A DNA stretch of 64,000 nt from Gammaproteobacteria bacterium (GTDB taxonomy: Bacteria; Pseudomonadota; Gammaproteobacteria; Burkholderiales; Burkholderiaceae_C), in the NCBI GenBank assembly GCA_018815325.1, contig JAHIYE010000021.1, positions 62,001 through 126,000 on the forward strand. The letters run 5' to 3'. The position numbers and the translations under genes were made by a program. Of the stretch, positions 8,704-19,026 are shown one piece after another. The notes beneath the pieces were generated by a model that was given only the letters and a program-made list of their open reading frames with translations, was not told where the DNA came from and searched no databases. Each line of letters opens with the position of its first letter. The stretch's first letter is position 1.

Positions 8704-9999
8704 TCAGTAGGTCTCCAGGTGCAGTCGGCCTTCTTTTTTCAGTGAAGCGCCCAATGCTTCCCAGTCAAGTCCAGCCTCTTGCGCCACGTCGCGCAGCGCC
8801 AGCACCACGCCTTCTTCCATGCTCTTGAGTCCGCAGACATAGAAATACGTGCCGGTGTCCTGCAGCAGCGGGGCCAGGTCGGCGCTGCGGGTACGCATCA
8901 CATCCTGCACATGGCGCTTGGGCTTGCCGGTTTCGCGCGAGAACGCAAAGTTGATGTCGATGAAATCCTTGGGCAGGTTTTGCAGCGGGCCGAAGTAAGG
9001 GAGTTCCTCCTTGGTTCGGGCGCCGAAGAACAGCATAAGCTTGCCGCCCTCGAATTTGCCGCTCTGGCGCAGCCGGCGTCGCCACTCGGTCATGGCGCGC
9101 ATGGGCGCACTGCCGGTGCCGGTGCAGATCATGACGATGTTCGAGCGAGGGTGGTTGGGCATCAGGAAGCTCGCGCCAAAGGGCCCGATGACCTGCACCT
9201 TGTCGCCGACCTTGAGGTCGCACATGTAGTTGGAGCCGACGCCACGAACAGGCTTGCCCTGGTGATCCTCCAGCACGCGCTTGATGGTCAGAGAGATGTT
9301 GTTGTAGCCGGGCCGTTCGCCATTGCGCGGGCTGGCGATCGAGTATTGCCGCGCATGGTGCGGCCGGCCCGTGGCGTCGGTGCCGGGCGGCACGATGCCG
9401 ATGGATTGGCCCTCGAGCACGGGGAACGGCAGGTTGCCGAAATCGAGCACGATGTGGTGGGTGTCGTAGTCACTGCCGGCCTGTTTGCCGACCTCGGTGA
9501 CGCGGAAGTTGCCGGTCACGGTGGCGGTGATGAACTTTTCCGGGGCCTTCGGGCCGTACAGGTTGGTGTAGGCATGCGCGGCGGACCAGGGGGGCATCGT
9601 AGCGCCATAGGCTGCTGAGTTGAGGGGCGCTTCGGTGGCGCGCTCCGTGGCGGGAAGCTGTGAAGGCGTTGATGTGGCCGGTGCGGCCTGCTGGGCATTC
9701 GTCTCCTCCGTCACAAGTTCATCGGCGGGGAGCTCAGTCGGCAACTCATCCCAGACCAGCTGCGCTTCCAGCGTGTAGGCCCTGGCGCGGGGCATGAGGC
9801 GCCAGTTGTCGATGGAGCCGGTGGGACAGGGTGAAATGCAGTCCATGCACAGGTTGCACTTCTCGGCATCGACGACGTAGTTGCGTGAATCGTGCGTGAT
9901 GGCCTGCACCGGGCAGGTCGCCTCACAGGTGTTGCAGCGAATGCAGATTTCGGGGTCAATCAGGTGCTGCTTGATGATGGAGGATTCGGCTGCGCTCAT
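8704..9999 (-). CDS. boxA: Benzoyl-CoA 2,3-epoxidase reductase subunit BoxA
   Basis: Flavin/iron-sulphur reductase that passes electrons from NADPH to the diiron epoxidase BoxB in aerobic benzoyl-CoA breakdown. The N-terminus carries two [4Fe-4S] ferredoxin motifs ([12 protein letters not shown] and [12 protein letters not shown]). An Ala/Thr/Pro-rich linker follows (about residues 90-130), then a ferredoxin-NADP-reductase fold with the FAD motif ARQYSIASP and the NADP segment CTGTGSAPM. The Fe-S pair plus FNR fusion is the hallmark of BoxA. Start ATG 9999 (MSAAESS) is chosen; an in-frame ATG four codons upstream is possible. It is the last gene of boxR-C-B-A. Confidence 0.95.
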   Translation of the reverse strand: MSAAESSIIKQHLIDPEICIRCNTCEATCPVQAITHDSRNYVVDAEKCNLCMDCISPCPTGSIDNWRLMPRARAYTLEAQLVWDELPTELPADELVTEETNAQQAAPATSTPSQLPATERATEAPLNSAAYGATMPPWSAAHAYTNLYGPKAPEKFITATVTGNFRVTEVGKQAGSDYDTHHIVLDFGNLPFPVLEGQSIGIVPPGTDATGRPHHARQYSIASPRNGERPGYNNISLTIKRVLEDHQGKPVRGVGSNYMCDLKVGDKVQVIGPFGASFLMPNHPRSNIVMICTGTGSAPMRAMTEWRRRLRQSGKFEGGKLMLFFGARTKEELPYFGPLQNLPKDFIDINFAFSRETGKPKRHVQDVMRTRSADLAPLLQDTGTYFYVCGLKSMEEGVVLALRDVAQEAGLDWEALGASLKKEGRLHLETY

Positions 10000-10026
10000 C
10001 GCTGTCTCCAATGGCTGTTGTCATAA

Positions 10027-10054
10027 GCACAAGAGGCCTTGCGGCCTCCTGTGC
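10027..10054 (-). promoter_or_regulatory. Hairpin between boxB and boxA
   Basis: The 77-nt boxB-boxA gap contains a 12-position stem, GCACA-A-GAGGCC paired with GGCCTC-C-TGTGC. It has one A/C mismatch and a TTGC loop. No T-run follows. It may be an mRNA processing or stabilising element between the oxygenase and reductase genes; this is inference. Confidence 0.45.
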
Positions 10055-10076
10055 AGTCTCTTCGATGTGGCTGGAC

Positions 10077-11504
<1,428 letters not shown>

Positions 11505-11586
11505 GACGGGCTCCTGCTGGGTGATGGAGTGAGGGATGAAAGGGGCTTGGGTAGAGAGGGGCTTAATGCGTGCAAGGCATGCTGCT

Positions 11587-13245
11587 TCAGACGCGGGTCC
11601 AGTCGAAGGCGGCCTTATCGCCTTTGCCATAGACCTTGAGCGCGCCCTTTTCGCCGACAGCATTGGGGCGCTGGAAAATCCAGTTCTGCCAGGCGGTGAG
11701 GCGTCCGAACACACGGGTGAACATGTTCTCGGGGCCATTGAAGCGGAGATTGGCCTCCATGCCCGTCAGCGCGTCGGGTGACATCGAGACCCGCTCTTCA
11801 ATTGCGATGCGCACCTCATCGTCCCAATCGATGTCGTCCGGGTTGCTGGTGACCAGGCCCAGTGCCATCGCCGCGTCGGCATCCAGCGCTTTGCCGATCT
11901 GTGCCCGAACGGCGTCCATGGCGGGCTGCTCGTCATAGAACTGGCGGCCCAGGCGGCTCTGGCCGGTGACCATGGGGTACAGACCGAAGTTGGTCTCGTT
12001 CACGGTGATTCTGGGCGCACGCGCCTCATCGTCCGGCAGAGCGAGATGGTAGGTGCGGTCACATGCCAGTGCGAGCTCCAGGAAGGTGCCGGCAAAGCAT
12101 GAGCCGGGTTCGATCAGTGCAAAGAGGCTGCGCGAAGACACATCCAGGCGGCTCAGCGTGCGGCGCAGCAGGCCAATCGTCTCGCGCACCAGCCAGTGGT
12201 CCTTGTTCGCCATCAGCGTCGCATCCATGGCCAGCACCGTGTTGCTGTCGCCGGTGGTCTTGATGAGCCAGGTGCCCGTGTCGAGCTCGTTGGTGCGCAT
12301 GTGCAGGATCGCGTCCTCGAGTTCACGCGCCAGTTGCAGCGGATACCAGGCACTGCCGGCGGCCTCGATGGCGGCGATATCGCCCGGCTGCGCGCCGGTG
12401 GGCGCCTTCATGGTGAAGCTGGCCGTACGACGGGCGCGGTCAATTTCCACTTCGACATGGCTGTAGCGCAGCGCATCAGCCTCAGTCTTGCGCTGCAATG
12501 GCGTCAAGGCCACGCCCTTGCCATCGGCTGGGCGGTCACTTTGTGCGGCAAGTTCGAGCGCGCGTGCCTTGACGGTTTGGGCGAATACCGCGGGCTTTGC
12601 AATGTCGTCCACCAGTCGCCACTCCTTGGCACGTTTGCCACGCACGCCCTCGACGCTGGTGCAGAACAGGTCGGCCAGGTCATGGCGCACATGGCGCTTG
12701 TCGGTCACGCGGGTCAGGCCGCCGGTGCCGGGGAGTACGCCGAGCAGGGGCACTTCGGGAAGGCTGACCGCGCTTGAACGGTCATCGACCAGGATGATTT
12801 CATCGCAGGCCAGCGCCAGTTCATAGCCGCCGCCTGCGCAAGCGCCGTTCACGGCAGCCAGAAACTTCAGCCCACTATGCTGGCTGGAGTCTTCCAGGCC
12901 ATTGCGCGTTTCGTTGGTGAACTTGCAGAAGTTCACTTTCCAGGCGTGGCTGGAGACGCCCAGCATGAAGATGTTGGCGCCCGAGCAGAACACTTTGTCC
13001 TTTGCGCTGGTGATCACAACAGTACGGACTTCCGGGTGCTCGAAGCGGATGCGGTTGATGGCGTCATACAACTCGATGTCCACGCCCAGGTCATAGCTGT
13101 TGAGCTTGAGCTTGTAGCCGGGACGCAGGCCGGCGTTTTCGTCAAAGTCGGCAGACAGAGTGGCAACCGGACCTTCGAAACCTAATTTCCAGTGTTTGTA
13201 CTGCGACGGGCTGGTTTGGTAATTGACGGGGCTGGGCTGATTCAC
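11587..13245 (-). CDS. boxC: 2,3-epoxybenzoyl-CoA dihydrolase (benzoyl-CoA-dihydrodiol lyase) BoxC
   Basis: Ring-opening enzyme of the aerobic benzoyl-CoA pathway; it converts the epoxide to 3,4-dehydroadipyl-CoA semialdehyde and formate. The 552-aa protein belongs to the crotonase superfamily and is about twice the length of a simple enoyl-CoA hydratase. The N-terminal crotonase half shows VFCSGANIFMLG and CAGGGYELALACDE; the second half shows FLELALACDRTYH. The GTG start at 13245 has a GGAG site upstream; a longer frame to 13293 lacks family similarity. It is the first structural gene after the TGCA-repeat region and is followed by boxB. Confidence 0.95.
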   Translation of the reverse strand: MNQPSPVNYQTSPSQYKHWKLGFEGPVATLSADFDENAGLRPGYKLKLNSYDLGVDIELYDAINRIRFEHPEVRTVVITSAKDKVFCSGANIFMLGVSSHAWKVNFCKFTNETRNGLEDSSQHSGLKFLAAVNGACAGGGYELALACDEIILVDDRSSAVSLPEVPLLGVLPGTGGLTRVTDKRHVRHDLADLFCTSVEGVRGKRAKEWRLVDDIAKPAVFAQTVKARALELAAQSDRPADGKGVALTPLQRKTEADALRYSHVEVEIDRARRTASFTMKAPTGAQPGDIAAIEAAGSAWYPLQLARELEDAILHMRTNELDTGTWLIKTTGDSNTVLAMDATLMANKDHWLVRETIGLLRRTLSRLDVSSRSLFALIEPGSCFAGTFLELALACDRTYHLALPDDEARAPRITVNETNFGLYPMVTGQSRLGRQFYDEQPAMDAVRAQIGKALDADAAMALGLVTSNPDDIDWDDEVRIAIEERVSMSPDALTGMEANLRFNGPENMFTRVFGRLTAWQNWIFQRPNAVGEKGALKVYGKGDKAAFDWTRV

Positions 13246-13297
13246 AAGTGGTCTCCTGGTGCATTTGACGCGTGATCCCGCGCAATGGCGCAATCAA

Positions 13298-13355
13298 TGC
13301 ATGCATGATACTGCTTGTTTTTGTGATGCGTCAAGCATTTATATGCATATTTGCA
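13298..13355 (-). promoter_or_regulatory. TGCA-repeat cluster upstream of boxC, probable BoxR operator and promoter region
   Basis: The 119-nt boxR-boxC gap is AT-rich and holds TGCA at 13298, 13302, 13344 and 13352, with another at 13260. The first two form TGCATGCATG. BzdR, the close relative of BoxR from Azoarcus, is known to bind direct repeats of TGCA, so this is the natural operator for a BoxR-controlled boxCBA promoter. The promoter itself is not resolved by eye. Confidence 0.6.
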
Positions 13356-13364
13356 AAATAATTC

Positions 13365-14324
13365 CTATTTTTGCGTGAGCGCATGTTGCACCAGCTCCAG
13401 CAAGCTGGCGAAGGTCTGATCCAGGGATTGGGTGCTGGTGTTGATGCGGAACTGGGCCTTGGAATAAAACGCTGCGCGCCCGGCCAGAATGACCTTGAGG
13501 TCCTCCAGCGCCTCCTTGCTGGCTGCCATGGGTCGCAGATCGCCTTGTGCTGTCACGCGCTTGAGGTGATCCTGTGGATCTGCTTCCAGCCAGACAGTGG
13601 TGCAGTGAGCGAGCAACTGGTTGAAGGTGGCGGGATCCGAAACCAGGCCACCGGGCGTGGCAATCACCGCTTCCGGATATATCTGGATGGCCTCCTCGAG
13701 CGCGCGACGCTCGTAGCGGCGATAAGCGTTCTGCCCGTACAGGCTCTGAATCTCGGACACGCTGCAGCCGGCGAACTTTTCGATTTCCCGGCTCAGTTCG
13801 ATAAAGGGGTAATCCAGTGCATCGGCCAGCATCTTGCCCAGGGTGGACTTGCCGGCGCCGCGCAGCCCTACCAGGGCAATGCGGTGGCTGTGGGTCGCAT
13901 TGTCGCCGCCGGTGCCCAGCATTTCTCCGATGGCCACGCGAACCCGGTGCAAAGTGGCCTCGTCGCGTTGCTCCAGTAGCTCGCGGATCATCAGCCACTC
14001 GGGTGAGGAGGTAGTGGTGTCGCCCAGCAGTTCTGCTAACGAGCACTGCAGTGCATTGGCAATTTGCAATAGCACCAGGATGGAGACATTGCCCTCGCCA
14101 TATTCCAGGTTGGCCAGGTGGCGCTCGGATACATCTGCGGTGGCTGCAGTGGCTTTGCGTGTCATGCCCCGGCGCGACCGGATAGCCCGAACCCGATCGC
14201 CCAGCGCGACCAGGAACGGGTTTTTTACCCCTCCGGAGGGCGCATCGCCCGTGGGCTGGGGCGCCTCAATGACGGGGGCGGTGTCTAGGGATATCCCGGA
14301 TAACTGCAATATATTGCTTGACAT
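13365..14324 (-). CDS. boxR: Benzoyl-CoA-responsive transcriptional regulator, HTH plus shikimate-kinase-like domain
   Basis: BzdR/BoxR-type repressor. Residues ~25-85 form an HTH_3/XRE DNA-binding domain (RSRRGMTRKATAA, SERHLANLEYGEGNVS). Residues ~130-315 resemble shikimate kinase, with the P-loop GLRGAGKST, and are thought to bind benzoyl-CoA as effector rather than to phosphorylate shikimate. This domain pairing is specific to the family. Start ATG 14324 (MSSNILQ) has AAGGTGA upstream; a TTG three codons earlier is the alternative. The gene is divergent from the DUF4863/boxD/ligase operon and lies upstream of boxC, well placed to control both sides. Confidence 0.93.
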   Translation of the reverse strand: MSSNILQLSGISLDTAPVIEAPQPTGDAPSGGVKNPFLVALGDRVRAIRSRRGMTRKATAATADVSERHLANLEYGEGNVSILVLLQIANALQCSLAELLGDTTTSSPEWLMIRELLEQRDEATLHRVRVAIGEMLGTGGDNATHSHRIALVGLRGAGKSTLGKMLADALDYPFIELSREIEKFAGCSVSEIQSLYGQNAYRRYERRALEEAIQIYPEAVIATPGGLVSDPATFNQLLAHCTTVWLEADPQDHLKRVTAQGDLRPMAASKEALEDLKVILAGRAAFYSKAQFRINTSTQSLDQTFASLLELVQHALTQK

Positions 14325-14367
14325 GATGGCCAATCACCTTTATCTTTCGCAAGCACAATAGTTCATA

Positions 14368-14383
14368 TTGTCAATTTTGACAA
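14368..14383. promoter_or_regulatory. Inverted repeat in the boxR/DUF4863 divergent promoter gap
   Basis: TTGTCAA-TT-TTGACAA, two perfect 7-nt arms with a 2-nt spacer, lies between the two divergent starts. Its right arm contains TTGACA, the -35 consensus, and the left arm gives the same hexamer on the other strand. It could be an operator overlapping two divergent -35 elements. No good -10 at 17 nt is obvious on either side. Confidence 0.45.
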
Positions 14384-14422
14384 GTTTTTAACCGTAACGA
14401 AGCTCGCAATGGAGTCCATCAG

Positions 14423-14887
14423 GTGCCAGTCGCAGAATTCCGCCAACAAATCGCACGGCTGACAGCTGAGATAGCGGGTCGTGCCGTGGACGCAGCCTTG
14501 CAGGATTGGCTGAATGCCGAGCATGGGGTGACAAGCGTCACCTACCGTGCGCTCAGGGCCTCCTGCGAGGCCGGCGTGGCACAGGGGTGGCTGTGCAACC
14601 GCGAGGGAGCTGGCATTCGCTATGGACGCATCTTCAAGCCTGCGGATGACCTGCATGGTTTTTCCGTCGACGTGGTTGACATGAAAGACATCGCAGGCCC
14701 GCATCATGCGCACCCTCTGGGTGAAATCGACCTGATCATGCCCGTGGAGGGAGGTGCCCTGTTTGATGGGCATGCGGCGGGATGGCTGGTATGCCCTCCA
14801 GGAAGCGCACACCGGCCAACCGTATCGCAGGGGCGAGCCTGGGTGCTCTACCTGTTGCCGCAAGGCGAGATACGGTTTACACAATGA
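14423..14887 (+). CDS. DUF4863 family protein (4-hydroxylaminobenzoate lyase-like)
   Basis: A 154-aa protein of the DUF4863 family, which I recall includes PnbB-type 4-hydroxylaminobenzoate lyase. Members are often found beside aerobic benzoate genes. The C-terminal half has a cupin-like signature (PHHAHPLGEIDLIMP then a Gly-rich turn and VCPPGSAHRP), suggesting a metal-binding beta-barrel. The N-terminal half is helical. The start is GTG at 14423; the nearby ATG at 14409 is out of frame. It is the first gene of the plus-strand operon, divergent from boxR. Its step in plain benzoate breakdown is unknown; it may handle an amino- or nitro-benzoate derivative. Confidence 0.7.
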   Translation: MPVAEFRQQIARLTAEIAGRAVDAALQDWLNAEHGVTSVTYRALRASCEAGVAQGWLCNREGAGIRYGRIFKPADDLHGFSVDVVDMKDIAGPHHAHPLGEIDLIMPVEGGALFDGHAAGWLVCPPGSAHRPTVSQGRAWVLYLLPQGEIRFTQ

Positions 14888-14977
14888 AGCAGCAAGCGTT
14901 CGGCCTCTTCCATGCCCCATGCCGGACACAGGCGTTGGGGTGTATGAAATCCCTCCCAGAATCCAGCAAAGAAATCC

Positions 14978-16525
14978 ATGACCGAACTTCTCCCCAATTA
15001 CGTTAACGGCCGTTGGCAAACTGGATCGGGAGAGGGCGCAGCCCTGATCGATCCGGTGTTGGCGACCGAGTTGGTCAGGGTGGATGCCACGGGGCTGGAT
15101 CTGCCTGCAGCCTTTGCCTACGCCCGCGAGCAGGGGGGGGGCGCATTGCGGGCACTGAGCTACGCCCAGCGCGCCGTGATGCTGGCCGCCGCAGTCAAGG
15201 TGCTGCAGGGTCAGCGCGACGCTTACTATGAGATTGCCACAGCCAACAGTGGCACGGTCAAGAATGATTCGGCGGTCGATATTGATGGCGCCATCTTCAC
15301 GCTTTCGACTTACGCCAAACTCGGTGAGGGTCTCGGCGACCGCCACTTCATGCTGGATGGTGAAATGGCGCGTTTGGGCAAGGACCCCCTGTTTCAGTCG
15401 CAGCATGTGCTGACGCCGACGCGCGGCGTGGCGCTGTTCATCAACGCCTTTAACTTCCCCGCATGGGGTTTGTGGGAAAAGGCGGCGCCAGCCCTGCTGT
15501 CGGGCGTGCCGGTCATCATCAAGCCGGCTACTGCCACGGCCTGGCTGACCCAGCGCATGGTCGAAGACGTTGTGAAGGCTGGAATTTTCCCGCCGGGGGC
15601 ACTGTCTATTGTCTGTGGCAGTTCGGCTGGCTTGATGGACCAGTTGCAGCCGTTTGATGTCGTATCGTTCACGGGATCTGCCGAAACTGCCGCAGTGATC
15701 CGCTCCCATCCGGCGGTGGTCAGGCACTCGGTTCGCGTCAATATCGAGGCTGACAGTGTCAACTCGGCTCTGCTCCTGCCTGGCGAAGCGGCTGGTAGCG
15801 AAAGCTTCGACTTGCTGGTCAAGGAGGTGGCACGGGAGATGACGGTCAAGTCAGGGCAAAAGTGCACCGCAATCCGGCGTGTCTTTGTGCAGGAGACCAT
15901 GTATGACGCAGTGGCCGCCGCCATTTCAGCGCGTCTTGCCAAGACCACGGTGGGCAATCCGCGCAATGAGTCTGTCCGCATGGGGGCGCTGGTCAATCGG
16001 GCACAGCTGGTTTCGGTGCGTGAAGGTCTCCATACGCTCCAGCAGCATGCAGACACCCTGTATGACGGCAGCAAGCAGGAATGGGTAGATGCCGATCCGG
16101 CACTGGCCTGCTGTCTCGGCCCCGTATTGCTGGGAAGCCGCCATGCCGATGACGCAGCTGTCGTGCATGACATCGAGGTATTCGGACCGGTGGCCACCCT
16201 GTTGCCTTACCGTGACAGCGCACACGCGCTGGAGCTGGTGCGCCGGGGCCAGGGTTCGCTGGTGGCCTCCATTTATGGTCGTGACGTCTCGGCCATGGCG
16301 AAAACAGCGCTTGCGCTGGCAGACAGCCATGGCCGCGTTCACAGCGTTTCGCCCGATGTGGCTGCACTGCACACCGGTCATGGCAACGTGATGCCGCAGT
16401 CGCTGCATGGGGGCCCGGGTCGAGCTGGCGGCGGTGAGGAACTGGGTGGCCTGCGGGCACTGAACTTCTACCACCGGCGTAGCGCCATTCAGGCCAGTAC
16501 GGCCGTCCTGACCCAACTAGGCTGA
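14978..16525 (+). CDS. boxD: 3,4-dehydroadipyl-CoA semialdehyde dehydrogenase BoxD
   Basis: Aldehyde dehydrogenase that oxidises the BoxC product to 3,4-dehydroadipyl-CoA, which then enters a beta-oxidation-like route. The 515-aa protein has the family landmarks FINAFNFPAW, VIIKPATATAW, FTGSAETA and the nucleophile Cys near residue 296 in SGQKCTAIRR. It looks like the dehydrogenase half of PaaZ, as BoxD does. The ATG start follows the DUF4863 gene by 90 nt and the ligase gene begins 9 nt after its stop, so the three form one operon. Position in a box island makes the BoxD call strong. Confidence 0.92.
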   Translation: MTELLPNYVNGRWQTGSGEGAALIDPVLATELVRVDATGLDLPAAFAYAREQGGGALRALSYAQRAVMLAAAVKVLQGQRDAYYEIATANSGTVKNDSAVDIDGAIFTLSTYAKLGEGLGDRHFMLDGEMARLGKDPLFQSQHVLTPTRGVALFINAFNFPAWGLWEKAAPALLSGVPVIIKPATATAWLTQRMVEDVVKAGIFPPGALSIVCGSSAGLMDQLQPFDVVSFTGSAETAAVIRSHPAVVRHSVRVNIEADSVNSALLLPGEAAGSESFDLLVKEVAREMTVKSGQKCTAIRRVFVQETMYDAVAAAISARLAKTTVGNPRNESVRMGALVNRAQLVSVREGLHTLQQHADTLYDGSKQEWVDADPALACCLGPVLLGSRHADDAAVVHDIEVFGPVATLLPYRDSAHALELVRRGQGSLVASIYGRDVSAMAKTALALADSHGRVHSVSPDVAALHTGHGNVMPQSLHGGPGRAGGGEELGGLRALNFYHRRSAIQASTAVLTQLG

Positions 16526-16534
16526 GGAGACACC

Positions 16535-18115
16535 ATGAGCACCCCTGACGTCAAAGCACCTGGCGACACGTTCAATTTTGCGCAGCACCTGCTGGCGCTC
16601 AATACCAGCCGCAGTGACAAGGCGGCCTATATCGACGACCAGGGTAGTCTCAGCTTTGGCCAGCTGGACGAGCGGGTACGCCGTTTGGCCGCAGGGTTGC
16701 GCATGCTGGGGTTCCGGCGTGAGGAACGCGTATTGCTGCTGATGCATGACTGCAACGATTGGCCGGTGAGTTTCATGGGCGCCATGTATGCGGGGCTGGT
16801 CCCGGTGGCTGTGAACACGCTGCTGACCGCAGATGATTACGCCTACATGCTGGAACACTCGCGCGCGCAAGCCGTGTTGGTGTCTGGCGCATTGTTGCCG
16901 ACGTTGAATGCCGCGATGGTCAAGGCCGACCATGAAGTGCAGAAGGTGATCGTCTCCCGCCCGCAGGCGCCGCTGCATCCCTCAGAGGTGGAGTTCGAGG
17001 TCTTCTTGCAGGGAGCCAGTCCAATGACCAGGCCGGCGGCCACGGGGCCGGATGACCCCGGCTTCTGGCTCTACTCCTCCGGCTCAACGGGGCGTCCGAA
17101 AGGCACAGTGCACTCCCATGCCAATCCCTACTGGACAGCCGAGCTGTATGGCAAGGGTGTATTGGCATTGTCTGAGAGAGATGTCTGTTTTTCAGCGGCC
17201 AAATTGTTCTTCGCCTATGGCCTGGGCAACGCCTTGAGCTTTCCACTCAGCGTGGGCGCGACCACCATTCTGATGCCCGAGCGGCCAACACCTGACGCGA
17301 CATTCAGTCGCTGGCTGGGTCAGGTCGGGGCGGTCAAGCCTACCGTTTTCTTTGGTGCGCCGACGGGTTTCGCTGGCATGTTGGCGCATCCCAAGCTGCC
17401 GGCTCGGCAGGAGGTCGCGCTGAGGCTGGTGTCCTCGGCAGGAGAGGCCTTGCCGGGCGAACTGGGCGAACGTTTCAAGGCGCATTTTGGCGTCGATATC
17501 GTCGATGGCATTGGCTCCACCGAAATGTTGCACATCTATCTCTCGAACCGACCCACTGAAGTCCGCTATGGCACCACAGGCTGGCCCGTGCCGGGCTACA
17601 AAATAGAACTCCGTGGCGAGGATGGTGGCCCCGTGCCGGACGGTGAACCCGGTGATCTTTACATCCAGGGCCCTTCCAGCGCCATGATGTACTGGGGAAA
17701 CCGTGACAAGACGCGAGATACCTTTCAGGGTGGCTGGACCAAAAGCGGGGACAAATATGTGCGTAACCCGGACGGCACCTACACCTACAGTGGACGAACC
17801 GATGACATGCTCAAGGTCAGTGGCATCTACGTCTCACCGTTCGAGGTCGAAGCCACGCTGGTGCAACACCCCGCGGTGCTGGAGGCGGCCGTGATTGGCA
17901 AGGAAGACCCGGATGGGCTGACCAAGACCAAGGCCTTTGTGGTGCTCAAGTCGGGGAAAACAGTTTCGGAAGAAGAGCTCAAGGCCTTTGTCAAGGAGCG
18001 ACTGGCGTCATACAAGTATCCACGCTATATCGAGTTTGTCGAAGACCTGCCCAAAACCGCAACCGGCAAGATCCAGCGCTTCAGACTGCGACAGCGCGAA
18101 GCCGCAGCCCAATGA
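16535..18115 (+). CDS. bclA: Benzoate-CoA ligase
   Basis: ATP-dependent, AMP-forming ligase that activates benzoate to benzoyl-CoA, the first step of the pathway. At 526 aa it has normal length. Core motifs are the P-loop YSSGSTGRPKG near residue 180, the A5 region DGIGSTEMLH, the A8 hinge YSGRTDDMLKVSG and the C-terminal catalytic Lys in PKTATGKIQRF. DGIGSTEMLHIY is the style seen in aryl-CoA ligases of the benzoate/aminobenzoate group. Its substrate could be benzoate or a substituted analogue. The stop codon overlaps the start of the next gene (ATGA), showing translational coupling. Confidence 0.92.
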   Translation: MSTPDVKAPGDTFNFAQHLLALNTSRSDKAAYIDDQGSLSFGQLDERVRRLAAGLRMLGFRREERVLLLMHDCNDWPVSFMGAMYAGLVPVAVNTLLTADDYAYMLEHSRAQAVLVSGALLPTLNAAMVKADHEVQKVIVSRPQAPLHPSEVEFEVFLQGASPMTRPAATGPDDPGFWLYSSGSTGRPKGTVHSHANPYWTAELYGKGVLALSERDVCFSAAKLFFAYGLGNALSFPLSVGATTILMPERPTPDATFSRWLGQVGAVKPTVFFGAPTGFAGMLAHPKLPARQEVALRLVSSAGEALPGELGERFKAHFGVDIVDGIGSTEMLHIYLSNRPTEVRYGTTGWPVPGYKIELRGEDGGPVPDGEPGDLYIQGPSSAMMYWGNRDKTRDTFQGGWTKSGDKYVRNPDGTYTYSGRTDDMLKVSGIYVSPFEVEATLVQHPAVLEAAVIGKEDPDGLTKTKAFVVLKSGKTVSEEELKAFVKERLASYKYPRYIEFVEDLPKTATGKIQRFRLRQREAAAQ

Positions 18116-19026
18116 CCATGGCCATGAGTGCGATATCGAGGCAGGCAGGCAGTCCGTACGCAGTTGGCGACGGAGGGCTAGCGGCAGGGATATCGTTTGC
18201 AGAAATCGACTGGGCTGGGCGGCAGGTCCGCATTGAATATCAGTGGGTGGGCCCGGCAGCTGCATTCAGGGCGGGGAATGACGAGGCGGGAATGCCGGAG
18301 GCACCGTGGCTCGTGTTTTTGCACGAAGGTCTGGGTTCGCTTTCGATGTGGCGGGATTTCCCGGCCCGCTTGTGCGCCGCACTGGGCTGTCGTGGCCTGG
18401 TCTACTCGCGGCCTGGCTATGGTCGCTCGACGCCGCGTGCTGCCAATGAGTCTTGGGGAGCGGATTTCATGCACCGACAGGCCCATGAAGTACTGCCAGC
18501 GTTGCTGGGCGCATTGGGCTGTGACAGCTGCGCGGCGCCCTGGCTCCTGGGGCACAGCGACGGGGGCTCGATCGCGCTGCTCTATGCAGCTCGCTATCCT
18601 CTGCGCGTCAGCGGGGCCATCGTGCTGGCCCCCCACATCCTGGTTGAGCAGGTATCGGTGGATAGCATAGCCAGGACGCGGAAAACCTATCTTGAGACGG
18701 ATTTGCGCGTGCGTCTGGCACGTCATCATGCTGATCCTGACTCGGCGTTCTGGGGCTGGAACGACATCTGGCTGGCACCAGCGTTCAGACATTGGTCGAT
18801 TGCCGAAGAGATTGCTACCATCACCTGTCCCTTGCTGGCTGTGCAGGGGCTGGATGACGAATACGGCACACTTGCACAGATAGATGGCATCGCACGATGC
18901 GTTCCGCAAACCCAAGGACTTGAACTTGCACACTGTGGCCACTCCCCGCACCGAGATCAGGCAGATAGCCTGATTGCTGCCTGTACCTCTTTCATTCAAC
19001 GTTCACAAAAAGGAGACATCTCATGA
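18112..19026 (+). CDS. Alpha/beta hydrolase in the benzoate operon
   Basis: A 304-aa alpha/beta hydrolase with the nucleophile elbow GHSDGGS (Ser near residue 149), an oxyanion-type HEGLGS motif near residue 68 and a C-terminal catalytic His in HCGHSPH. Members of this family sit in many box clusters next to the ligase. A thioesterase or lactonase role (for example releasing CoA from stalled acyl-CoA) has been supposed, but I know of no firm assignment. It starts in an ATGA overlap with the ligase gene and ends in another overlap with the transporter binding-protein gene. Family sure, substrate unknown. Confidence 0.8.
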   Translation: MTMAMSAISRQAGSPYAVGDGGLAAGISFAEIDWAGRQVRIEYQWVGPAAAFRAGNDEAGMPEAPWLVFLHEGLGSLSMWRDFPARLCAALGCRGLVYSRPGYGRSTPRAANESWGADFMHRQAHEVLPALLGALGCDSCAAPWLLGHSDGGSIALLYAARYPLRVSGAIVLAPHILVEQVSVDSIARTRKTYLETDLRVRLARHHADPDSAFWGWNDIWLAPAFRHWSIAEEIATITCPLLAVQGLDDEYGTLAQIDGIARCVPQTQGLELAHCGHSPHRDQADSLIAACTSFIQRSQKGDIS

